IMG/VR virus record: IMGVR_UViG_3300020467_000008
Location: 1-44,549 of that record
Direction: 5' to 3' (one strand)
Source: a virus
DNA: 44,549 nt
The notes under the pieces are model-generated. The model made no database searches. It worked only from the letters and a program-made list of their open reading frames with translations, and was not told the origin of the DNA. A program made the position numbers and the translations under genes. How positions within the stretch are numbered: position 1 is the stretch's first letter; each line of letters opens with the position of its first letter. Below are positions 17,397 to 24,330 of this stretch, in pieces.

Positions 17397-20144
17397 ATGG
17401 TAAAATATCTTAGTGGAAGGGTTCCTAAAAACCCGCAAGATAAAATTACAGATGATAGGTATCAGTATCTTGGATTAGAGCAAGCTGAACCTAATTTAGG
17501 TGATCCAAATATAATTAGTGTTCATACACCATCTGCTGCTACATATGATCCTAATACAGGTGTTCTCACATTAACTATTAATGATCATAAATTTTTTAAT
17601 GGTGATACTATAAAGATTGCTGATAACTCACTTTCTTTTAGTTGTAATTATGGTAGTGGAGAACATACTTATAATGGAGGAACTTCAAGTAATGCTGTTA
17701 CTGTAACTGGTGGTAGTAATTATGATGTTACTGATGCCATATATGATCCTATAGCAGGTATTACAACTTTAACTATTGGATCTCATACTTTACCTGTTCC
17801 TACTACTCATCAGGCAGAATCGGGTACTAGTTATAATCCAACTACTGGTATTATGACCTTAAAGATTACAGGTCATAATTTTAGTAATGATGATTGGGTT
17901 TATCTTAATGATGGTGCAGTTACGTTTAAATGTCAATATGGTGTAGGTTCAGTACATACGTGGGTTGGTGGAACATCAACTAATGCTATTACAATTACTG
18001 CTGGTAGTGTTCAAAAAGATGTAACGAATGCAGTATATGATCCTGATACTGGTCTTTGTGTAATGACCATTGGATCGCATAGTTTTACAACTAGTGACAC
18101 AGTAACCATTGGTGCTAATAAGTTATCATTTACTTGTACTGCTGATGGTGATACTGCTACTAAGACATATCCTCGTTCAACTGATCCTGCATATAATACT
18201 GCTATTGCAATAACTGCTGTAGATCAATCTGGTGGTACTATTACATGTGATGTTGGTGCTGTAAGTGGTGATGTAACAACTGCATATCCAAGATCTACTG
18301 ATCCTATTAGTAATAGGTGGGTTAAAATTTCTAATGTTCAGACAGATACATTTGATATTCAAGTATTAAATACAATCCCTTCTACTAATACTAGTACTCA
18401 TACTTATGTTACTAGTGCACCAAATTCTATTAAACACGCAGAAACCACTATTACTATTGGTGCTAATAAGTTATCATTTACATGTACTGCTGATAATAAT
18501 CAAACAAGTCATACTTATCCAAGAACAACTGATCCGTATTATAATACTCCAATAGCAGTTAGTGAAACTACAGGAACTACTGTTACTGCTTATGTTGGTC
18601 CTGCTTCTGGAGGTCAAACTAAAACATATCCAAGATCTACTGATCCTATTAGTGGAAAATTTGTTAAAATTAGTGGTGTAACTGCAAATACTTTTAGTTT
18701 ACAGATTTTAGATAATGTACCATCTACTAATGTAAATCCACATGTTTTTGTTGGTTCTTCTAATAATTCTATACAAAGAAGATCTAAGTATACTGGTATA
18801 AACAATGAAGCTCCACCAATTGGTAATCAATATCAAATAGTATCTGTACCTGGTCATCCTGGTAGAAGATATTGGGTTCCTAAAGGTGGTGGATTAGTTC
18901 CAGGTGCTATTAGCATTTATGATGAAGGAACTTTAGTTGGTACTGCTGATAGTATTACTCAATTAAATTTTGTTGGGGCTGCTGTTACTGCTGCTGCTCA
19001 ACCTCTAGGAATTGCTGCTACTATGACAATTATTCCTGCTACTGTGCAGGATGAACCTCCTTTAAGTCCTAAAACAGGAGAACTTTGGTGGGAGAGTGAT
19101 ACTGGAGATTTATTCATATATTATGATGATGGTACTAGTGCTCAATGGGTTCTTGCTAATGCGGGTGGTTTAGGAAATACTGGTGATAAGGGAAGTAAAG
19201 GTGATATTGGACCTTCAGGTGGTCAAAAAGGACAAAAAGGTGAGCAGAATGATAAAGGACAGAAAGGTCAAGAAGGTGAAAAGGGTGATTTTGGACAAAA
19301 AGGTTCAGCAGGTGATGTAGAAGCACAGGGTAATAAAGGTCAAAAAGGACAACAAGGTGATAAAGGTATTAAAGGGCAAAAAGGTGAAGTAGGTGAGAAA
19401 GGTCAAAAAGGACAGAAAGGTGAAGTAGGTCAAAAAGGTCAAACAGGTGATGTAGAAGCACAAGGTAATAAAGGTCAAAAAGGAGAAGTTGGAGATAAGG
19501 GTCAGAAAGGACAACAAGGTGATAAAGGTAATAAAGGTCAAAAAGGTGAATTAGGTATTAAAGGGCAAAAAGGACAACAAGGTGATAAAGGTATTAAAGG
19601 ACAACAAGGTGATAAAGGTATTAAAGGTATTAAAGGACAAAAAGGTGAAGTAGGTGATAAGGGTCAAAAAGGTGAATCTGTTAAGGGTCAAAAAGGACAA
19701 GATGGGGCAGTAGCAGAAAAAGGTCAAAAAGGCGAAAAGGGTATTAAGGGTCAAAAAGGACAAGATGGAAATAAAGGTCAAAAAGGTGATGTAGAAGCAC
19801 AGGGTAATAAAGGTCAAAAAGGTGATTCTATTAAAGGTCAAAAAGGTGAATCTGTTAAAGGTCAGAAAGGTCAGAAAGGACAAAAAGGTGAAAAAGGTCT
19901 AAAGGGATCAGGACAGACAATTTCTATAAGTACAACTCCACCAGGATCAGCAGCTGCTGGTGATTTGTGGTGGGATAGTGATGACTCAGATTTACATGTT
20001 TATTATGATGATGGTGATAGTTCACAATGGGTTTCAATTACAACATCTGGTGCTTTAAAAGGAGAGAAAGGTCAAAAAGGTGGAGGAGCATCAGGTCACC
20101 ATAATGGATTTGTTAGTAAATGGCATATCCCAATGGGATTCTAA
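17397..20144 (+). CDS. Collagen-like tail fibre protein A
   Basis: 915 residues. Residues ~35-460 hold repeated beta modules (ATYDPNTGVLTLTI; NKLSFTCTADGDTATKTYPR; STDPISNRWVKIS), two of them clearly duplicated. Residues ~500-590 include a PPLSPKTGELWWESDTGDLF segment, a fibre motif that recurs near the C-terminus. Residues 593-840 are collagen-like Gly-X-Y, dominated by GQK, GDK and GEV, with about two dozen GQK triplets. A short domain (SAAAGDLWWDSDDSDLHVYY), a last GEKGQKG and HHNGFVSKWHIPMGF end the protein. A collagen triple helix would make a long thin fibre. Lys before Gly is the site used by animal lysyl hydroxylases. Confidence 0.8.
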   Translation: MVKYLSGRVPKNPQDKITDDRYQYLGLEQAEPNLGDPNIISVHTPSAATYDPNTGVLTLTINDHKFFNGDTIKIADNSLSFSCNYGSGEHTYNGGTSSNAVTVTGGSNYDVTDAIYDPIAGITTLTIGSHTLPVPTTHQAESGTSYNPTTGIMTLKITGHNFSNDDWVYLNDGAVTFKCQYGVGSVHTWVGGTSTNAITITAGSVQKDVTNAVYDPDTGLCVMTIGSHSFTTSDTVTIGANKLSFTCTADGDTATKTYPRSTDPAYNTAIAITAVDQSGGTITCDVGAVSGDVTTAYPRSTDPISNRWVKISNVQTDTFDIQVLNTIPSTNTSTHTYVTSAPNSIKHAETTITIGANKLSFTCTADNNQTSHTYPRTTDPYYNTPIAVSETTGTTVTAYVGPASGGQTKTYPRSTDPISGKFVKISGVTANTFSLQILDNVPSTNVNPHVFVGSSNNSIQRRSKYTGINNEAPPIGNQYQIVSVPGHPGRRYWVPKGGGLVPGAISIYDEGTLVGTADSITQLNFVGAAVTAAAQPLGIAATMTIIPATVQDEPPLSPKTGELWWESDTGDLFIYYDDGTSAQWVLANAGGLGNTGDKGSKGDIGPSGGQKGQKGEQNDKGQKGQEGEKGDFGQKGSAGDVEAQGNKGQKGQQGDKGIKGQKGEVGEKGQKGQKGEVGQKGQTGDVEAQGNKGQKGEVGDKGQKGQQGDKGNKGQKGELGIKGQKGQQGDKGIKGQQGDKGIKGIKGQKGEVGDKGQKGESVKGQKGQDGAVAEKGQKGEKGIKGQKGQDGNKGQKGDVEAQGNKGQKGDSIKGQKGESVKGQKGQKGQKGEKGLKGSGQTISISTTPPGSAAAGDLWWDSDDSDLHVYYDDGDSSQWVSITTSGALKGEKGQKGGGASGHHNGFVSKWHIPMGF
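19173..19916 (+). repeat. Collagen-like Gly-X-Y region of fibre A
   Basis: About 248 residues in Gly-X-Y. The Y position is mostly Lys, with few Pro. Breaks include DVEAQ and NDK, which lose one Gly but keep the triplet register, and GDSIKG / GESVKG, which put four residues between Gly and shift the register. DNA units such as AAAGGTCAAAAAGGTGAA recur many times. Confidence 0.92.
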
Positions 20145-20148
20145 ATAG
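20141..20148 (+). promoter_or_regulatory. Late promoter box before the small fibre gene
   Basis: CTAAATAG overlaps the stop codon of fibre A and lies 21 bases before the ATG at 20170. Confidence 0.6.
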
Positions 20149-20169
20149 TAAATAGGAATTTAAGTTATT

Positions 20170-20586
20170 ATGGCAGCAACAGTACATTCAGGAACAGGTA
20201 ATTTTTCTTATACAAATAGCACTGGTGGCAATGTTCGTGTAATTATTGGTCACGTTCTTTGTAATACATCAGATTCATCTTCCAATAGTGGAGTTAAAAT
20301 GAGATTTGGGACAGCAGGAAGTTCTTATGTATTTTCGGTTGCAGGTGGAACAAACCAATCTTTTGGTGGATTTGGTAAACATCTTTGTTATATTATGTCT
20401 GATTATGCAGGGGGATCGTCTTCTGGTACAGGTGCTGCTAAAGGGATGTTTGGTTATGCAAAAAATAATACTTGTTTTGCTGATGAGATTTGGCTTGCTA
20501 ATGGACATAGTATAGATATTCAAGCGGTAAGTGGTTCTTACCCAATTAAGTCTTATAACGTGTTAACTATCCCAGAGGACGGATAA
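20170..20586 (+). CDS. Small beta-rich virion protein, possible fibre tip
   Basis: 138 residues, unknown family. It begins MAATVHSGTGNFSYTNSTGG and is rich in Gly, Ser, Asn and Thr, with alternating hydrophobic strands (NVRVIIGHVLCNTSD, SSYVFSVAGGTNQSFGGFG) and two or three Cys. No signal peptide or membrane segment is present. It lies between two collagen-like fibre genes, after its own late box, and overlaps the next ATG by one base (TAATG). The composition resembles small fibre-head or decoration domains. A separate tip that binds a collagen-like shaft is an inference from position only. Confidence 0.6.
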   Translation: MAATVHSGTGNFSYTNSTGGNVRVIIGHVLCNTSDSSSNSGVKMRFGTAGSSYVFSVAGGTNQSFGGFGKHLCYIMSDYAGGSSSGTGAAKGMFGYAKNNTCFADEIWLANGHSIDIQAVSGSYPIKSYNVLTIPEDG

Positions 20587-21962
20587 TGGCAGCATTTAAT
20601 TTTCCAAATAGTCCTAATACTAATGATACCCATACCGAGAATGGCATTACTTGGATTTGGAATGGAACCGTGTGGAAAAAAGATGCATCTGCTGGTACTA
20701 AAGGTCAAAAAGGTGAATCTGTCAAGGGTCAAAAAGGTCAAAAAGGACTACAAGGTGATGCAGAAAAGGGTCAGAAAGGAGAAGATAATTCTACTAAAGG
20801 TCAGAAAGGAGAAGCAGAAAAAGGTCAAAAAGGACAAGAAGGGGATAAAGGTCAAAAAGGACTACAAGGTGATGCAGAAAAGGGTCAGAAAGGAGAAGAT
20901 AATTCTACTAAAGGTCAGAAAGGAGAAGCAGAAAAAGGTCAAAAAGGACAAGAAGGGGATAAAGGTCAGAAAGGACAAGCTAGTACTGTAAAGGGTCAAA
21001 AAGGTGCGGTTGGATCAACCGAAAAAGGTCAAAAGGGAGAACCAGGAGACAAAGGATCGCAAGGAAATCAAGGTAACAAAGGAGCACAAGGTACTCAAGG
21101 AAACCAAGGTAATCAAGGTAACAAAGGAGCACAAGGACCACAAGGAAATCAAGGACCACAAGGAAACCAAGGTAATCAAGGTAACAAAGGAGCCCAAGGT
21201 CCTCAAGGAAATCCTGGTAATGATGGTAATGATGGCAATGATGGCAATGATGGGAATCAAGGAAATAAAGGAGCACAAGGACCACAAGGAAACCAAGGTA
21301 ATCAAGGAAATAAAGGAGCACAAGGACCACAGGGAAATCAAGGACCACAAGGAAACCAAGGTAATCAAGGTAATCAAGGAAATAAAGGAGCACAAGGACC
21401 ACAAGGAAATCCAGGAAATCAAGGAAACCAAGGACCACAAGGAAACCAAGGACCACAAGGTAATCCAGGAAACCAAGGACCACAAGGTAATCCAGGAAAC
21501 CAAGGACCACAAGGTAATCCAGGACCACAAGGAGATACTACTAGTAGAATAGTTTGTTTTGGAAGGTTATCAGGAAAAAATAATAATAACGCTTTCGGTA
21601 ATAACTGTGGTGGTGCATATAGTACTTTAAATAGATCATATAATGTGAGTGGTCACAGTAGTCAAATTGGTTCTAATGATACTGGTTATGATGGTGGTTT
21701 GACCATAAGTATATCTAATGGTTCTGGTGGTGCTTCTAATATGCCTGTTAATGTAACTGGTGAATGGAGAATAGGTAACTATGAAACTTATGATTATGGT
21801 TATTCAGGTGTATGGCAGAAAGGATGGAGTTGTGCTGCATATTCTATAAGTGCTAGTAGTTTTAAAATAATGGGTTGGATAAATCATTCTAGTGGAGATG
21901 ATGGTGCCAATGATCAAATGTATTTCCCTGACAGCATAGCATTTTGTGCATATGATCCTTAA
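20586..21962 (+). CDS. Collagen-like tail fibre protein B
   Basis: 458 residues. Residues 1-36 ([20 protein letters not shown] then IWNGTVWKK) form a short attachment domain also seen at the start of fibre C. Residues 37-318 are Gly-X-Y. The first part is Lys-rich (GQKGE, GDAEKGQ). The second is Asn/Gln/Pro-rich ([13 protein letters not shown]), with several GNP triplets that place Pro directly before Gly. Residues 319-458 are a globular beta-rich head ([20 protein letters not shown]...CAYDP) with Cys residues. This is a shaft-plus-head fibre. Both lysyl- and prolyl-hydroxylase target patterns occur in one protein. Confidence 0.8.
   Translation: MAAFNFPNSPNTNDTHTENGITWIWNGTVWKKDASAGTKGQKGESVKGQKGQKGLQGDAEKGQKGEDNSTKGQKGEAEKGQKGQEGDKGQKGLQGDAEKGQKGEDNSTKGQKGEAEKGQKGQEGDKGQKGQASTVKGQKGAVGSTEKGQKGEPGDKGSQGNQGNKGAQGTQGNQGNQGNKGAQGPQGNQGPQGNQGNQGNKGAQGPQGNPGNDGNDGNDGNDGNQGNKGAQGPQGNQGNQGNKGAQGPQGNQGPQGNQGNQGNQGNKGAQGPQGNPGNQGNQGPQGNQGPQGNPGNQGPQGNPGNQGPQGNPGPQGDTTSRIVCFGRLSGKNNNNAFGNNCGGAYSTLNRSYNVSGHSSQIGSNDTGYDGGLTISISNGSGGASNMPVNVTGEWRIGNYETYDYGYSGVWQKGWSCAAYSISASSFKIMGWINHSSGDDGANDQMYFPDSIAFCAYDP
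20694..21539 (+). repeat. Two-zone collagen-like region of fibre B
   Basis: 282 residues of Gly-X-Y. Roughly 20694-21050 is Lys-rich. Roughly 21050-21539 uses [12 protein letters not shown] and GNP, and holds a run of four GND. It contains a perfect 114-bp tandem duplication at 20733-20960. Confidence 0.92.
20733..20968 (+). repeat. Perfect 114-bp tandem duplication inside fibre B
   Basis: Copies begin at 20733 and 20847. Identity continues for 122 bases before the second copy departs at 20969 (GGTCAG versus GGTCAA). Each unit adds 38 residues and keeps the frame. The absence of any mismatch suggests a recent duplication. Confidence 0.9.
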
Positions 21963-21974
21963 TTAATTAAACAA

Positions 21975-22583
21975 ATGAGTACACCAACACAAATTATAGT
22001 TTCTGAAAATCATGAATATATGAAGGTAATTCCTGATTCTACAGATCCTACAGGTATAGGGACAACAGTAGTATCACGCTATCCTTTACCTATTGTTACA
22101 TATCCTAATACTGATTGTGGATTAACCACATCACAGATTGCTGCAGAGATTATTCCTGATGGATGCAAATATGAAATAATAGATGCTGATAAATTAGATG
22201 AATGGATAAATGTTGGAGTTGGTTCAACAGCAGTTCAATTTTCTGGTTCAATTACTCAATTTGATTGGGATACTGGAGTATCAACTTATAATATCACTAA
22301 AGCAAAATTAATAGCTCATAGAAAAAGACGTAATAGAAGATATTGTGAATTTGCTCCTCAAGATTCAATTGTAGCAAAAGCAATACCAGGTTCGGCAACA
22401 GATACAGCAGAAGCAACCCGTGCTTCAATAAGGACAAAATATGCTACAATGCAAACTGAAATAGATGATGCATCGACAATTGATGAGATATATGCTATAC
22501 TGCAAAAGTATCCAAAACAAAAGAGACCGCCAGAAGCAACTCAAGATGGATTTGAACTTGGTGGTATTAATGGAATAGATTAA
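21975..22583 (+). CDS. Possible tail-fibre chaperone or accessory protein
   Basis: 202 residues, not firmly recognised. The N-terminal part is mixed (QIIVSENHEYMKVIPDSTDP, IIPDGCKYEIIDADKLDEWI). The C-terminal half is a basic helix (KLIAHRKRRNRRYCEF) followed by ATRASIRTKYATMQTEIDDA and IDEIYAILQKYPK. An N-terminal phrase about the preceding residues, then an Arg-rich helix and a C-terminal helical hairpin, is reminiscent of tail-fibre assembly proteins that follow a fibre gene. It lies 12 bases after fibre B, before the oxygenase genes. Chaperone function is inferred from layout and position. Confidence 0.5.
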   Translation: MSTPTQIIVSENHEYMKVIPDSTDPTGIGTTVVSRYPLPIVTYPNTDCGLTTSQIAAEIIPDGCKYEIIDADKLDEWINVGVGSTAVQFSGSITQFDWDTGVSTYNITKAKLIAHRKRRNRRYCEFAPQDSIVAKAIPGSATDTAEATRASIRTKYATMQTEIDDASTIDEIYAILQKYPKQKRPPEATQDGFELGGINGID

Positions 22584-22595
22584 TTTTAAATTAAT

Positions 22596-23201
22596 ATGAA
22601 ATGTGAAAAAATTAATTTTAGTGATGATAAATCAATTATCATTATTGATGAATCTGTTGTTGCTTCTACTAAAATAGACATTTATTATGGATGTTCTGTA
22701 TCACCATATAGAATTAACAACACTAGTTGTAAAGAGGTTCAGGGTATAGTAGATAGAAGATTAAAATGTGATATTGAAAATAATCATCCTATCGTGGAGG
22801 ATCTTCTTAGAGAAGGAACAAATTCACGAAAAATGATAGATGAATATATTCCAAATACAATATATGGATATACTAGAGGGTATATAAATTTGGGAATACA
22901 TGGTGATGTAAATCAGATTCATACTGATAGTAGAAGAGATATTAGTTCTAAAACATTATTATATTATGCTAATAAGCATTGGGAATATAATTGGGGTGGA
23001 CATACTATATTTTTTGATGATGAAGGAGATATTAAGATAACTGTACAGGTTAAACCTGGTAGAATTGTTATTTTTGATGGTGGAATACCCCATACAGTTA
23101 TGCCTATGAATCCAAGATGTTCACCATCATATAGATTTACTGTTGCTTTAAAATGGGAATCTCTTAAAGATAGTCCCAATTTCAATATGGATAAACGATA
23201 A
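22596..23201 (+). CDS. 2-oxoglutarate/Fe(II) oxygenase 1
   Basis: 201 residues with a double-stranded beta-helix dioxygenase pattern. The iron ligands would be H109-x-D111 (NQIHTDSRRD) and H166 (FDGGIPHTVMP), and R180 (SPSYRFTVALKW) would bind the 2OG carboxylate 14 residues after the distal His. GRIVIFDGGIPH and the strand LLYYANKHWEYNWGGHT fit the family. The specificity cannot be read from the motif. It is the first of three genes packed together (gap 0 and then a 4-base overlap) after fibre B, so a role in modifying fibre proteins is likely but unproven. Other virion or host targets are possible. Confidence 0.8.
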   Translation: MKCEKINFSDDKSIIIIDESVVASTKIDIYYGCSVSPYRINNTSCKEVQGIVDRRLKCDIENNHPIVEDLLREGTNSRKMIDEYIPNTIYGYTRGYINLGIHGDVNQIHTDSRRDISSKTLLYYANKHWEYNWGGHTIFFDDEGDIKITVQVKPGRIVIFDGGIPHTVMPMNPRCSPSYRFTVALKWESLKDSPNFNMDKR

Positions 23202-23711
23202 ATGAGAGATAATGAAATAGAAAGAATAAATTATGATTATTTTATTATGGATGGAGATATTGTCCGACCATTAGGTGTAGGTGATAATAGAACACATTTT
23301 ATGAAATATAATTTATATGGAGATTGGACTCTTAATGGTAAAGCATATGATTTAAATATTTCAGATTTATTGCCATTATTAAAAGAAGATTTTTATCGTA
23401 TTAAATTGAGTGATATTGCTTGGAAAGGTTTTGATCTAGATATGAGTGTTCGTGGTGAAAATTGTCCTTGTTGTAATGGAGATAGATTTAGAGATTGTGA
23501 TACTACAACACCTGGAATATTGTTAGATTGTGATCCAAGTCCTGGAAATACATCATCAGATTGTAACTATATTAAAAATCCTGGAGGAAGGAAGTATAGA
23601 TGTCTTGATGGTAAACATAGAATTGAGGCACTTTTATCATATGAACGAGAATATGGAATTTTTTATGTAGTAACTATGTCTGATATTGAAAAACATTTAA
23701 TAGAATTATGA
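23202..23711 (+). CDS. Cys-rich protein with ParB-like DGKHRI motif
   Basis: 169 residues. The ATG follows the previous stop directly, and the end overlaps the next gene by 4 bases. KYRCLDGKHRIEALLSYERE (around 131-150) matches the Asp-Gly-x-His-Arg-(Ile/Leu) loop of ParB/sulfiredoxin-fold domains, which bind nucleotide. Upstream, CPCCNGDRFRDC (88-99) and Cys 110, 121 and 134 could hold a metal. No membrane segment is present. Sitting between two 2OG oxygenases, it might be a partner or adaptor of the modification cassette. That is inference; no function is assigned. Confidence 0.55.
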   Translation: MRDNEIERINYDYFIMDGDIVRPLGVGDNRTHFMKYNLYGDWTLNGKAYDLNISDLLPLLKEDFYRIKLSDIAWKGFDLDMSVRGENCPCCNGDRFRDCDTTTPGILLDCDPSPGNTSSDCNYIKNPGGRKYRCLDGKHRIEALLSYEREYGIFYVVTMSDIEKHLIEL

Positions 23712-24307
23712 ATGATTTAATACAGATCATCAAATTTCTTGATGATGATCAACTTAATATAATAAACAATTATGTTGACACTTTAACTTTTGAACCAAGT
23801 TTAGTTTTTTCTGCAAAAGAGGAGAGTGGAGACCTTAAGAATGATAATAGTATAAGATCTAGTACTGTAGCATTTTTGGATGATGATGAAGAAGAATGTC
23901 AAATATTGCATTCTTCTATGAATAATGGTTTAGATGAATATAAAAGAAGAGTAGAAAAGATTCATCCAAATTTTAGTTATTATCCTGTTCCTGGTGCAGA
24001 CCGTACAAGTTCTTGGAGAGAAGGAATACAAATACTAGAATATTCTAAAGGTCAGCAGTATAAATTTCATCATGATGCAGCAGTTCTCCCTCATCTAAAA
24101 GAGTATCATAGACAAATATCTGTAATATTGTATTTGAAAGAATCGGAAATTGGTGGAGGAACTGCGTTTTCTCATACTTTATTCAAACCAAAACCAGGAT
24201 ATGGATTAATCTTTCCTTCAAATTGGTGTTATCCACATTCAGGTGAACCCGTTGAGAAAGGAAAAAAGAGAGTTGCTGTAACTTGGTACTATGTAGAATG
24301 CAACTAA
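23708..24307 (+). CDS. Prolyl 4-hydroxylase-like 2OG/Fe(II) oxygenase
   Basis: 199 residues, the length of a P4H catalytic domain. The predicted iron ligands are H121-x-D123 (YKFHHDAAV) and H177 (WCYPHSGEPV). K187 is ten residues after H177; the H...K spacing of ten is that of prolyl 4-hydroxylases, where Lys holds 2OG (Arg in many relatives). QISVILYLKESEIGGGTAFS and GYGLIFPSNWCYPHSGEPVE match the family. The reaction would be hydroxylation of proline using 2OG and O2. GNP and GTP triplets in the neighbouring collagen-like fibres offer the Pro-before-Gly site. It overlaps the preceding gene by 4 bases and sits before the late promoter of fibre C. Confidence 0.85.
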   Translation: MNDLIQIIKFLDDDQLNIINNYVDTLTFEPSLVFSAKEESGDLKNDNSIRSSTVAFLDDDEEECQILHSSMNNGLDEYKRRVEKIHPNFSYYPVPGADRTSSWREGIQILEYSKGQQYKFHHDAAVLPHLKEYHRQISVILYLKESEIGGGTAFSHTLFKPKPGYGLIFPSNWCYPHSGEPVEKGKKRVAVTWYYVECN

Positions 24308-24311
24308 ATAA
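24304..24311 (+). promoter_or_regulatory. Late promoter box of fibre C
   Basis: CTAAATAA, 19 bases before the ATG at 24331, overlapping the end of the P4H-like gene. Confidence 0.6.
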
Positions 24312-24330
24312 TCAGAAAGTATATTTATAG

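Noticed and set aside
19173-19916. Regular short DNA repeats as a possible CRISPR array
   Set aside because: Units are coding triplet repeats with no unique spacers of fixed length, and the frame is open throughout.
20980-21530. Long open frames on both strands opposite fibre B collagen region
   Set aside because: They are low-complexity shadows of the Gly-X-Y repeat (Leu/Val/Leu or Lys/Glu runs), with no start signal and no natural protein composition.
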